From positions 1-25,030 of the forward strand of contig PSMW01000040.1 of the NCBI GenBank assembly GCA_040290295.1: 25,030 bases of DNA. Direction: 5' to 3'. Below the pieces are notes generated by a model. That model searched no databases. It was not told where the DNA came from and saw nothing but the letters and a program-made list of their open reading frames with translations. Numbering within the stretch: the first letter of the stretch is position 1; each line of letters begins with the position of its first letter. This DNA comes from CAADGV01 sp040290295 (lineage in GTDB: Bacteria > Bacteroidota > Ignavibacteria > UBA10030 > UBA6906). This document shows positions 7,037-15,503 of this stretch, in pieces. A program made the translations under genes and the position numbers.

Positions 7037-9772
7037 ATGCAACCACTATTCTGGATTCTTCGATATGCCACGTTCGCTTTGGCTATCATGACGTTCTGGT
7101 CGATACGCGCTTCCTCGCAGACGGGCGTGCTTTTCGGAACCGTCCGCGACGACCAGACCGGCGAAGAGCTTGTCGGCGCAAATGTTCTTATCGTCGGCAC
7201 GCCGCTCGGTGTGCGCACCGATATCGAAGGGAGATTTATCATCAAGAACATTCCGGCCGGAAGGCACGATGTGCGCGTCTCGTTTGTGGGTTACGGAGCG
7301 AAGCTGATTGCCGGCGTCGAGCTCAAAGCGGAGGCGCAGACTCAGCTCGATGTGAGATTGACGCCGACGGCGGTTGAAGCAGAGGAGGTGGTCGTGATGG
7401 CTGAACGTTTGCTTGCAACGGAAAGCGCATTACTCGCCGAACGACGGAAGGCTGTGACGGTGGGCGATGGAATCAGCGCCGAACAAATCAAACGAACACC
7501 GGATGCAACGTCGAGCGATGCGTTACGCCGCGTGGTCGGTGTTTCGATCATGGACAATAAGTTTGTGTTCGTGCGCGGCACGAGCGAACGGTACAATCTT
7601 ACTCAACTTAACGGTGTACGAGCCGCAACTACGGAGCCTGACAAGAGAGCATTTGCCTTCGATATGCTGCCGGCAAACCTGTTGGAGAATACCATCATTG
7701 CCAAAACGTTCACGCCGGATATGTCCGGCGACGTTGCCGGCGGTCTCGTGCAAATAAACACCATGGACTTTCCCTTATCCACCACACTGACACTCTCTCT
7801 TGGTTCAGGATACAGTACCACGACGACGGGGCGAACCATCGAAACCTACGACGGCAGCTCGACGGATTGGCTCGGCTACGACCGCGGCCATCGGTCGCTG
7901 CCGGAGAACTTTCCTGCAATACTCGCGAGCCTGAGTCAGGAAGAGAAAAACGTAGCGGCGACGAACCTTCCCAACTTGTGGGTGAAGAGAACAAAGACTG
8001 CTCCGATGAATCCGAACTTCATGTTGTCGTACGGCGGCTCGACCGATTTGTTCGATAATCCCTTGGGTTACGTTGCGGCGCTTTCGTATCGCAGCAGTTA
8101 TCACCGCACGGAAGTCAAACGGGCAGACTATGACGATGCGGGACTCCGGTATGACTACACAGGGCTTATGAGTTCGTATGCGGTGTTGTGGGGGGGCGTG
8201 GCGAACGTCAGTTACAAAGCAGGAACGCATAACAAGTTCAGCTTCAAGACCCTTTACAGCCAGGCCGGTGAAGATGAAGTCGTCTCACTTGCAGGTTTCA
8301 ACAACTTGACGCAGAACGACGACCTGCTGACGGGCTTCAAGTATGTGTCGCGCAGTGCATTGTCCGCACAACTCTCGGGCGAACATGTTCTGGAGGATGT
8401 TGGAGACCTTGCAGTGAATTGGATCGCTGCGTACGGCCGTGCAACCCGCTGCGAACCTGATCTGAGGCGGATGATCTATGCGCGGTCCCGTGAAATTCCT
8501 AACGCACACTATGAAGCACAGATTCCGTTCAACGACAGCTCGCCTGAAAGCGCGAGCCGGTTCTATGGAAACCTCCGTGATGATTCGCGTTCGGCTTCGG
8601 TGAATCTTGCTCTGCCGCTCTTTGGCGCGAAGGTCAAGTTCGGCGGCAGTGTCGTGGAGTTGCGGCGCGACTTCGCGGCGCGGCAATTCGTGTACACGAT
8701 GCCTGTGTACAATCCATACCTCACGCGCTCCGCGCTCGACACCCTCTTCATTCCATCCCATCTCGGCGGACCCGACGGGTTGCAGTTTGCCGAGTACGGC
8801 GATCGTCGTAATCGCTACAATGCGGCACAGCACCTCTATGCTTCGTATGTGATGCTGGATCTTCCGTTTACTGTGGGTGAAACCAACTGGCGCGTCGTTG
8901 TCGGCGCTCGTCTCGAAAGTTCCGAGCAGGTGCTCAATTCGGGCAATCTTCAGAACGAAGATGTGCGCGTTGCCTATAAAAAGGTCGATCTGCTTCCGTC
9001 ATTGAATCTGACGTATGTGATAACGGAAACGATGAATCTTCGCCTGGCATACAGTCAAACAGTCAACCGGCCGGAGTTTCGTGAGCTTGCTCCGTTTGCA
9101 TTCTATGATTTCAGCACGCAGCTCACAACGTACGGTAACCCTCACGTGCGTCGTGCACTCGTTCGGAATTATGACCTTCGGTGGGAGTCTTTTCCCAATC
9201 CCGGTGAGGTGTTTTCCGTCAGCTACTTTCACAAGAACATCAGCGATGCGATCGAGCAGGTGGTGGTTTCAACGGTCGCCCTTGCAGGGGAACGGACGTT
9301 TGCAAACGCCCCGACGGCGTCCAATCACGGTCTCGAGATCGAGCTGAGGAAGTCGTTGGGTTTTCTCGGCAGTGCATTCAATGATGTCGCGATCATGCTG
9401 AACTACTCGCGCATCTTCTCGAAGGTGCAGGTGGGCGATCGAGCGCGAACGCTTCAGGGACAGTCTCCCTATGCCATCAACGCGGGCTTGTACATAACGC
9501 TGCCGAAGTCGGGGACGTCGATCAACCTGCTGTATAACCGTTTCGGCGAGCGCATCACGGAGGTTGCGACAGTCTTTACGCTGGATGTGAAGGAGCAGTC
9601 GCGTGATGCGCTCGATGTGACGATCACGCAGGCTCTTTTTCAGACGCTCGAGTTAAAGTTCGCTGGCCGTGACGTGCTCGCCCAAGAACAACGTTTCATG
9701 CAAGGAAACGAGCTCGTCAGAGCGAACAGGCGTGGTGCGACGTACTCCCTCGGACTGACTTTGAAACTCTAA
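7037..9772 (+). CDS. TonB-dependent outer-membrane receptor, predicted Pho-regulated
   Basis: 911 residues from the ATG of MQPLFWILRYATFALAIM, chosen because AGGAG sits 6 nt upstream and the start is followed by a signal peptide ending near ASSQ. Next is a carboxypeptidase-regulatory-like domain (about 28-110: GVLFGTVRDDQTGEELVGAN, DIEGRFIIKNIPAG, VRVSFVGYG). A TonB-box-like stretch (AEEVVVMAER) and a plug domain follow (SSDALRRVVGVSIMDNKFVF, RGTSERYNLTQLNGV, GDVAGGLVQINT). The rest is a beta-barrel ending in YSLGLTLKL. It should import a ligand across the outer membrane using TonB-ExbBD energy; no tonB is in the window. The predicted Pho-box promoter and location between phosphate genes suggest a phosphate-containing ligand. 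That ligand is inference. Confidence 0.9.
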   Translation: MQPLFWILRYATFALAIMTFWSIRASSQTGVLFGTVRDDQTGEELVGANVLIVGTPLGVRTDIEGRFIIKNIPAGRHDVRVSFVGYGAKLIAGVELKAEAQTQLDVRLTPTAVEAEEVVVMAERLLATESALLAERRKAVTVGDGISAEQIKRTPDATSSDALRRVVGVSIMDNKFVFVRGTSERYNLTQLNGVRAATTEPDKRAFAFDMLPANLLENTIIAKTFTPDMSGDVAGGLVQINTMDFPLSTTLTLSLGSGYSTTTTGRTIETYDGSSTDWLGYDRGHRSLPENFPAILASLSQEEKNVAATNLPNLWVKRTKTAPMNPNFMLSYGGSTDLFDNPLGYVAALSYRSSYHRTEVKRADYDDAGLRYDYTGLMSSYAVLWGGVANVSYKAGTHNKFSFKTLYSQAGEDEVVSLAGFNNLTQNDDLLTGFKYVSRSALSAQLSGEHVLEDVGDLAVNWIAAYGRATRCEPDLRRMIYARSREIPNAHYEAQIPFNDSSPESASRFYGNLRDDSRSASVNLALPLFGAKVKFGGSVVELRRDFAARQFVYTMPVYNPYLTRSALDTLFIPSHLGGPDGLQFAEYGDRRNRYNAAQHLYASYVMLDLPFTVGETNWRVVVGARLESSEQVLNSGNLQNEDVRVAYKKVDLLPSLNLTYVITETMNLRLAYSQTVNRPEFRELAPFAFYDFSTQLTTYGNPHVRRALVRNYDLRWESFPNPGEVFSVSYFHKNISDAIEQVVVSTVALAGERTFANAPTASNHGLEIELRKSLGFLGSAFNDVAIMLNYSRIFSKVQVGDRARTLQGQSPYAINAGLYITLPKSGTSINLLYNRFGERITEVATVFTLDVKEQSRDALDVTITQALFQTLELKFAGRDVLAQEQRFMQGNELVRANRRGATYSLGLTLKL

Positions 9773-9802
9773 ACCCTTGAAGTGTTTTCCCGATGCTTCA
9801 AT

Positions 9803-9838
9803 CATAACCAATAACAAACACATAACCAATAACAAACA
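9803..9838 (+). repeat. Two perfect tandem copies of an 18-bp unit just before the T9SS protein gene
   Basis: CATAACCAATAACAAACA occurs at 9803-9820 and again at 9821-9838, abutting the ribosome binding site of the gene starting at 9850. It could be a regulatory direct repeat or a simple slipped duplication in the 77-nt gap between receptor and secreted protein. It does not follow the 11-bp Pho-box pattern. Confidence 0.75.
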
Positions 9839-9849
9839 TGGAGAGAGTA

Positions 9850-11481
9850 ATGAAGAAAACCGTTTTGCTTCTTGCCACAATGGTGCTTTCGGGTGTTGCG
9901 GTAACCTATTGCCAACTACCTGAAGCGATCTTGTCGGGCGATATTGTCGGAACACGCACGTTGTCGCGTGATACGGCGTATGTGCTGCAAGGATTCGTCA
10001 ACGTGCGAGCAGGAGGGATCATCCGCATTCCTGCGGGTACGTTGATCTACGGCGACAGTGCTTCGCGTGGAACCTTGATTATCAATAGGGGTGGGAAGAT
10101 TTGGGCGAACGGTCAACCGTCGCTCCCGATTGTCTTCACGAGCAAGAAGCCGCGCGGGCAACGGAAGGCGGGAGATTGGGGCGGTGTGATTCTTTGCGGT
10201 ATCGCCGGAACGAACTTGCCGGGTGATTCGGCAGCCATCGAAGGCGCAGGCAACATTTTTGGTCCGGGTGCGTCCTTCACGCGTAACGATCAAGACAGCA
10301 GCGGTGTTCTGCGGTACGTGCGTATCGAATTTGCGGGTATACCGTTTACGCCGAATAACGAAATCAACGGCTTGACCATGGGCGCCGTCGGCAGCAGGAC
10401 GGTGATCGAATACGTGCAGGTGAGTTTCGCCAACGACGATTCCTTCGAGTGGTTCGGCGGAACGGTAAACGGAAAATACCTGATCGCATATAAGGGCTTG
10501 GATGACGATTTCGACACCGACAACGGGTACCGTGGGAAGCTGCAGTTTCTGCTTGGCGTGCGCGACCCGAACATTGCTGACGTCAGTCAAAGCAACGGAT
10601 TAGAAGCGGACAACGATGCGGCTGGTACGCCGGCAACGCCGAGATCCAATCCAACGATGTCGAATCTCACTTCGATCGGTCCTGCGGTGGACTCGAACGC
10701 CGTCGTCAATTCGTTCTATCGGCGAGCGGCTCACCTTCGACGGAACACAGCGTACGGCATCTTCAACTCGATCTTGATGGGGTGGCCCGTTGGGTTGTTT
10801 ATCGACGGGGCAGGCTCGGCTGGCGCTGCACAGAGTAATGAGTTGCAGGTGCGGAATACGGTCCTCGCTGGGCAGCAATCACAACTTCTCACGACGAACG
10901 CGTCGGGGTTCAATATCGTGTCGTGGTACAACACGGCTGGTTGGGGAAACACGACCTATCCGCTTCCTGCAAACGTTCAACTCACAGCTCCTTTTGCGGC
11001 AGGCAATGCGATCAATCCGCTGCCGACACCTTCGTCTGCGATGCTCAGCGGTGCTTCATTTCTCGGTCGGCTCGAGGGCGATCCGTTCTTTACAGTCGTT
11101 TCTTACCGAGGCGCTTTCGGCAGCCAGCGATGGGACCTGCCGTGGGCGGAATACGATCCGCAGAATCGCGATTACACCGGCGGCGTGCTTGCCGTTCGCG
11201 AGGGTGCCGAGCAGCCCACCAGCTTCCAGCTCCACCAGAATTATCCTAATCCCTTCAACCCGACTACGCATATTCGATATAGTCTGCTGCAATCAGGCGA
11301 AGTGACGTTGAAGGTTTTCGATCTGTTGGGACGAGAGGTCGCCACGCTGGTGAACGGTTCGATGCCCGCGGGTGTGTATGAGACGACCTTCGATGCGTCG
11401 ATGCTCAGTTCCGGAATCTACTTCTATCGTTTGGTGAGCAGTGCCGGCGTTCAGACTCGGAAGATGATGCTGACCCGCTGA
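9850..11481 (+). CDS. T9SS-secreted beta-helix-like protein paired with the TonB receptor
   Basis: 543 residues. The start is the ATG of MKKTVLLLATMVLSG, with GGAGAG at 9840-9845; an in-frame ATG at 9838 overlaps that binding site and is rejected. The signal peptide ends near TYC. The body has stacked-strand repeats (VNVRAGGIIRIPAGTLIYG, GTLIINRGGKIWANG, PIVFTSKKPRGQ, VLRYVRIEFAG, TVIEYVQVSFAND), suggesting a beta-solenoid. The last roughly 84 residues are a type A T9SS sorting domain (FQLHQNYPNPFNPTT, VTLKVFDLLGREVATL, SGIYFYRLVS), so it should be exported and surface-attached or released. It lies 77 nt behind the receptor without a terminator, so co-transcription is likely. No catalytic motif is visible; a ligand-capturing partner of the receptor is a hypothesis. 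Confidence 0.88.
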   Translation: MKKTVLLLATMVLSGVAVTYCQLPEAILSGDIVGTRTLSRDTAYVLQGFVNVRAGGIIRIPAGTLIYGDSASRGTLIINRGGKIWANGQPSLPIVFTSKKPRGQRKAGDWGGVILCGIAGTNLPGDSAAIEGAGNIFGPGASFTRNDQDSSGVLRYVRIEFAGIPFTPNNEINGLTMGAVGSRTVIEYVQVSFANDDSFEWFGGTVNGKYLIAYKGLDDDFDTDNGYRGKLQFLLGVRDPNIADVSQSNGLEADNDAAGTPATPRSNPTMSNLTSIGPAVDSNAVVNSFYRRAAHLRRNTAYGIFNSILMGWPVGLFIDGAGSAGAAQSNELQVRNTVLAGQQSQLLTTNASGFNIVSWYNTAGWGNTTYPLPANVQLTAPFAAGNAINPLPTPSSAMLSGASFLGRLEGDPFFTVVSYRGAFGSQRWDLPWAEYDPQNRDYTGGVLAVREGAEQPTSFQLHQNYPNPFNPTTHIRYSLLQSGEVTLKVFDLLGREVATLVNGSMPAGVYETTFDASMLSSGIYFYRLVSSAGVQTRKMMLTR

Positions 11482-11547
11482 TCTCACAATCCAGTCCACC
11501 AAAAAGAGGAAGTCCCGCCAATCTGTCAATGCAATCCTTCCTCCAGA

Positions 11548-11615
11548 TTCCATCCACTCCTTGATGGGATGGAAAAGAGGCTCCCGCAGCGCCTGACCCC
11601 GTTGCGGAGAGCCTC
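11548..11615 (+). terminator. Tandem hairpins after the T9SS protein gene
   Basis: TTCCATCC (11548-11555) pairs with GGATGGAA (11567-11574). Immediately after, GAGGCT (11577-11582) pairs with AGCCTC (11610-11615), with inner CCGCA/TGCGG pairing. Only a short TTTT follows at about 11621, so intrinsic termination is plausible but not certain. It separates the receptor operon from the pst operon. Confidence 0.5.
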
Positions 11616-11658
11616 GACCATTTTGCGCTCAATGCACAGGGGAGACGTTCTTTAACTC

Positions 11659-11712
11659 TTAACAGTCTCTTAACATTGCCTTTACATTTCACAGGAGAGT
11701 TTTTCATAATTT
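11659..11712 (+). promoter_or_regulatory. Predicted Pho-box array and -10 for pstSCAB-phoU
   Basis: TTAACA (11659), TTAACA (11670) and TTTACA (11681) recur at an exact 11-bp period. The fourth slot (11692, CAGGAG) is degenerate. After 9 nt comes TAATTT (11707-11712); CATAAT (11705-11710) is an alternative -10. The first slot to -10 distance is 48 nt, as in the other two arrays. Confidence 0.75.
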
Positions 11713-11842
11713 GAGTCAGTCAAGGAGGTCATCCATACTCACACTTTCGAGGGTCAGACGAGAAGCTGTTCTGAAACGGCACCACCCTCCTCGCTTGCCC
11801 TCGCATGTATCACATGTATCAATAACCAAGAGGACAACGACC
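11713..11842 (+). other. Long pstS leader with a near-perfect anti-SD match not followed by a start codon
   Basis: AAGGAGGTCATCC (11722-11734) matches 12 of 13 bases of the sequence complementary to a standard 16S rRNA 3' end, yet no ATG, GTG or TTG lies within range. GAGGGT (11749-11754) can pair with ACCCTC (11784-11789), and AGGAGG could instead pair with CCTCCT (11786-11791). This permits two alternative structures before the true start at 11843. A post-transcriptional role is speculative. Confidence 0.35.
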
Positions 11843-12670
11843 ATGAGAAATATTATTTGGAGTATCGTCGGTTTTTGGCTTGCGACAAGCGCCGCCCTTT
11901 ACGGTGAGGTGAAGATTACCGTCAAAGGATCGGACACGATGGTGATTCTCGCTCAGCGGTGGGCTGAGCGATACATGGCTAAACACAAGGACGTGGTAAT
12001 TCAGGTAACGGGCGGAGGTTCGGGCACCGGCATTTCCGCATTGATCAATGGGACAACGGACATCTGCAACTCGTCTCGTCCCATCAAGCCGGAGGAACGC
12101 GACCTCCTGCAGAAGCGGTGGGGCTCGCGCGGGGTCGAGATCAAGTGTGCCATGGACGGCCTTGCCGTGTACGTCAACGAAAAGAATCCCGTGAAGGAGT
12201 TGACGATGCAACAACTGAAGGACATTTATCAGGGCAAGATTACGAACTGGAAGGAGGTCGGCGGACCCGACAAGCACATCATCCTCTACAGTCGGGAGAA
12301 CAATTCCGGTACGTACGTGTATTTCAAAGATCATGTGTTGAATGGTGAGGACTTTGCCTCATCGGCGCAGAACATGCCGGGGACGGCCGCCGTGGTGAAT
12401 GCTGTTGCGCGTGATGCTGCCGGCATCGGGTACGGCGGAGCGGCTTATGGAAAAGGTATTTGCGAGCTTGCCCTCAAAGCAGATGCTCAATCGCCGGCGT
12501 ACAAACCGACGATGGAGAACATCCGCAGCGGCAAGTATCCCATCAGTCGCTTCCTCTATATGTACCTACGAGCGAAACCGACCGGTGCGCTGAAGGATTA
12601 TATCGATTGGATTTTGAGCAGTGAAGGGCAGGCAGTTGTGAAGGAAGTCGATTACTTCCCGATTCGTTGA
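11843..12670 (+). CDS. pstS: PstS phosphate-binding protein of the high-affinity ABC transporter
   Basis: 275 residues. Start at the ATG of MRNIIWSIVGFWLATSAALY, preceded by AGAGGA; the longer open frame from 11711 would bury the signal peptide. Signal peptide cleavage is likely near LYGEV, with no lipobox cysteine, so the protein is probably periplasmic and soluble. Hallmarks are VKGSDTMVILAQRW, the phosphate-loop VTGGGSGTGISALING, ICNSSRPIKPEE, YQGKITNWKEVGG and SRENNSGTYVYFKD. The downstream pstC start overlaps its stop (TTGA), so translation is coupled. It follows a strong Pho-box array and is expected to be induced by phosphate starvation. Confidence 0.95.
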   Translation: MRNIIWSIVGFWLATSAALYGEVKITVKGSDTMVILAQRWAERYMAKHKDVVIQVTGGGSGTGISALINGTTDICNSSRPIKPEERDLLQKRWGSRGVEIKCAMDGLAVYVNEKNPVKELTMQQLKDIYQGKITNWKEVGGPDKHIILYSRENNSGTYVYFKDHVLNGEDFASSAQNMPGTAAVVNAVARDAAGIGYGGAAYGKGICELALKADAQSPAYKPTMENIRSGKYPISRFLYMYLRAKPTGALKDYIDWILSSEGQAVVKEVDYFPIR

Positions 12671-13800
12671 TCGTGCAAAGGGAAAACGACAAAGCTGTTG
12701 CGCTCGAAGGTGTGATTCCCCCGCAACGCGCAAACGAGCTTGTTGTGCCGACGGTGCTGACGCCGGAACAGCTGAAGAAGAGGTTTCGGCTCGGCGAGTT
12801 CGTGGTGGAGAAGTTCATCACGGGCGTTGCGTTCATAGCGCTTGCCACGATCGTGTTGATTTTTGTTTTCGTCTTTCGAGAAGCTACGCCGTTGTTCCTG
12901 GAGACGCATGAGTCAACGGAAAGCGTTGCCAACACGGTGGAAGAAGAGACGTACGGGGACGAACACTTGGGAGAAGCGTTGCGGGAGCTGGATCAGCGCA
13001 ACAAACAGATCTCCGCCGCAATCGAGGGCACATCAGACCGCGCAACGCTCGACAATCTGCTTTCTACGACGTGGCAACCTGTCGGTGCGACGCCGAAGTA
13101 CGGCATCGTGCCGTTGGTGGTGGGTTCGTTCAAAGTAACTGTCGTCGCGTTGTTGTTTGCAGCGCCGTTAGGGATTTTGGCTGCACTCTTCACGTCGGCA
13201 TTCGCGCCGCGGTGGTCGCGGGAATTCATCAAACCCGCGATCGAGCTGTTGGCGGGTTTCCCCTCGGTCGTGATCGGCTTCTTCGCGCTCGTCACGTTGG
13301 CGACGCTCATGCAGCAGGTTTTCGGATACACGTATCGCTTGAACGCTCTCGTCGGCGGCGTGGCGATGGGTCTTGCTGTTGTTCCCATCATCTACACCGT
13401 TGCGGAAGACGCACTGAATGCTGTGCCGAAGTTCATGAAGGAAGCGAGTCTTGCCTTGGGTGCGTCGCCGTGGCAAACCGCGGTGTTCGTTACATTGCCG
13501 GCAGCGACGCCCGGTGTGTTTGCGGCTTTGCTGTTAGGCTTTGGGCGCGCATTCGGTGAGACGATGATCGTGCTGATGGCGACAGGCAACGCTGCGCTGG
13601 TCTCGCTGAGCATCGTCGAACCCGTGCGTACCATGTCCGCCACGATCGGAGCGGAGATGGCAGAAGTCGTCTTCGGTGAAACGCACTACCACGTGTTGTT
13701 TCTGCTCGGTGCGCTGCTGTTCGTCTTCACGTTTGCGCTCAATGCCATTGCTGAAGTGTACGTACGCCAGCGGTTGCTCAAACGATTTCGGGGTGGATGA
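12667..13800 (+). CDS. pstC: PstC phosphate ABC transporter permease with an enlarged N-terminal region
   Basis: 377 residues, longer than the roughly 300-320 usual for PstC. It starts with TTG overlapping the pstS stop; GTG at 12673 is an alternative. A cytoplasmic N-terminal tail of about 48 residues precedes TM1 (about 50-70). A charged, Glu-rich insert follows (about 75-135, with ALRELDQRNKQISAAIEG), probably periplasmic and helical. The conserved permease core begins near residue 136 (TTWQPVGATPKYGIVPLVVG). The EAA-loop region reads NAVPKFMKEASLALGASPWQ with GFGRAFGETM after it, as expected for contact with PstB. The pstA start overlaps its stop by 4 nt (ATGA). Confidence 0.93.
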   Translation: MIVQRENDKAVALEGVIPPQRANELVVPTVLTPEQLKKRFRLGEFVVEKFITGVAFIALATIVLIFVFVFREATPLFLETHESTESVANTVEEETYGDEHLGEALRELDQRNKQISAAIEGTSDRATLDNLLSTTWQPVGATPKYGIVPLVVGSFKVTVVALLFAAPLGILAALFTSAFAPRWSREFIKPAIELLAGFPSVVIGFFALVTLATLMQQVFGYTYRLNALVGGVAMGLAVVPIIYTVAEDALNAVPKFMKEASLALGASPWQTAVFVTLPAATPGVFAALLLGFGRAFGETMIVLMATGNAALVSLSIVEPVRTMSATIGAEMAEVVFGETHYHVLFLLGALLFVFTFALNAIAEVYVRQRLLKRFRGG

Positions 13801-14711
13801 TGAAGAGTGCAAGAACTCGCCGCATCATGGGATCGCTTGTGATCGGATCAAGTGCACTCGCTGCAGTCACGATCATCGTCATGATGATGGTCTTGATTCT
13901 CAGTATCGTGAGCGGAGCGTGGGGGACGTTGAGCTGGGAGTTCTTGACATCGCCGCCGACCGAGGGGATGACAGCCGGCGGCATTTTTCCGGCGCTGGTG
14001 GGCACCGTGTTGCTTGTGCTGCTGATGTCGCTTGCAGGCGTTCCGGCAGGAGCGATCACCGCAGTGTATCTTAGCGAGTATGCGAACCAGAAATCTCTCA
14101 TCGCTCGTTCTATTCGCTTTGCGGTCAACACCCTCGCAGGCGTGCCTTCGATTGTGTTCGGGTTGTTCGGGCTTGGCTTTTTTGTCCAGTTTGTCGGCGC
14201 GGGGATGGATCGAGCGCTGAGCGGCGGCGGAGCCTTGCGGTGGGCGCAGCCGAATATTCTGTGGGCGAGTCTGACGATGGCATTGCTGACCCTTCCCGTG
14301 GTGATCGTTTCGGTCGAAGAAGCGATTCGGAACGTACCGCAAGAACTGCGTGCGGCAAGTCTTGCTTTAGGCGCAACCCGCTGGCAAACGGTGTGGAAGG
14401 TTGTCCTACCCAATTCCATGACGGGCATCTTGACGGGGACAATCCTCGCGATCAGTCGTGGAGCAGGGGAAGTTGCGCCGATATTGTTCACCGGTGCGGC
14501 GTATTTTCTCCCTCAACTCCCCGACTCGCTTTCCAGTCAGTTTATGCATCTGGGCTATCATATTTATATTATGTCCACACAATCGACGAACGTTGAAGCA
14601 ACGAAGGGGATTCAATACGCGACGACGCTGGTACTGTTGCTGTTGACGTTCACGCTGAATTTTTCCGCGATTCTTCTGCGCTCGCGCGTGCGCTCGCTGC
14701 AACTTCAGTGA
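13797..14711 (+). CDS. pstA: PstA phosphate ABC transporter permease
   Basis: 304 residues with six predicted membrane segments. The family core is clear: the first helix VTIIVMMMVLILSIVSGAWG, GGIFPALVGTVLLVLLMSL, PAGAITAVYLSEYA, NTLAGVPSIVFGLFGLGFFV, the EAA loop RNVPQELRAASLALGATRWQ and SRGAGEVAPILFTGAAYFLP. The start overlaps the pstC stop (ATGA); the second ATG at 13800 is equally possible. It forms the inner-membrane channel together with PstC. Confidence 0.95.
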   Translation: MMKSARTRRIMGSLVIGSSALAAVTIIVMMMVLILSIVSGAWGTLSWEFLTSPPTEGMTAGGIFPALVGTVLLVLLMSLAGVPAGAITAVYLSEYANQKSLIARSIRFAVNTLAGVPSIVFGLFGLGFFVQFVGAGMDRALSGGGALRWAQPNILWASLTMALLTLPVVIVSVEEAIRNVPQELRAASLALGATRWQTVWKVVLPNSMTGILTGTILAISRGAGEVAPILFTGAAYFLPQLPDSLSSQFMHLGYHIYIMSTQSTNVEATKGIQYATTLVLLLLTFTLNFSAILLRSRVRSLQLQ

Positions 14712-14720
14712 GTGCGACAC

Positions 14721-15485
14721 ATGACAGCACCAGAAACAAAAATCATCACCGACAATCTCAGTTTGCTCTACGGGACGAAACAGGCGCTGCGGAACATCAG
14801 CATGAGCATCCCCGCCAACCGAGTTACGGCGCTGATCGGGCCATCGGGCTGTGGGAAGTCCACGTTCCTCCGCTCGCTCAATCGCATGAACGATCTGATC
14901 GACAACGTGGCGATTAGCGGCAAAGTCTTGATTGACAACGTCGATATCTACGCCGACAGTGTGGATGTGGTGGAGCTTCGCAAGAGGGTTGGGATGATCT
15001 TTCAAAAATCGAATCCGTTTCCGAAATCGATCTACGAAAATGTCGCGTATGGACCACGCATCAACGGCATCCGCGACAAGAAACAGTTGGACGAGATCGT
15101 CGAACGTTCGCTCCGACGTGCGGCGCTGTGGGACGAGGTGAAAGATGATTTGCGAAAAAGCGGACTGGCTCTCTCCGGCGGGCAGCAGCAGCGATTGTGT
15201 ATTGCGCGTGCCTTGGCGGTGGACCCCGAAATCTTGCTGATGGATGAGCCGGCCAGTGCGCTCGACCCCATTGCGACGGCAAAGATCGAGGAACTCATTT
15301 ACGAGTTGAAAGCGAACTACACAATCGTTATCGTAACACATAACATGCAGCAAGCCGCACGCGTCAGTGACTTTACGGCATTCTTTTATATGGGTGAGTT
15401 GATCGAGTTTGACGGGACAAAACGGTTGTTCACCACGCCATCAAAGAAGCACACCGAAGAGTACATTACCGGCCGGTTTGGCTAA
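14721..15485 (+). CDS. pstB: PstB phosphate ABC transporter ATP-binding protein
   Basis: 254 residues. Walker A is GPSGCGKST (40-48), the signature is LSGGQQQRLCIARAL, Walker B is ILLMDEPASALDP, and the H-loop is VTHNMQQA. PstB-specific sequence includes FLRSLNRMNDLI and FQKSNPFPKSIYENVAYGPR. It powers PstCA by ATP hydrolysis. I chose the ATG at 14721; a GTG at 14712 directly after the pstA stop would add three residues. It is separated from phoU by 18 nt. Confidence 0.95.
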   Translation: MTAPETKIITDNLSLLYGTKQALRNISMSIPANRVTALIGPSGCGKSTFLRSLNRMNDLIDNVAISGKVLIDNVDIYADSVDVVELRKRVGMIFQKSNPFPKSIYENVAYGPRINGIRDKKQLDEIVERSLRRAALWDEVKDDLRKSGLALSGGQQQRLCIARALAVDPEILLMDEPASALDPIATAKIEELIYELKANYTIVIVTHNMQQAARVSDFTAFFYMGELIEFDGTKRLFTTPSKKHTEEYITGRFG

Positions 15486-15503
15486 AGAGCTGAAAGGATT
15501 GTT

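Noticed and set aside
12667..13138. Possible separate small gene in the long N-terminal part of PstC
   Set aside because: The frame is continuous with the permease core, begins overlapping the pstS stop and contains TM1, so it is one protein.
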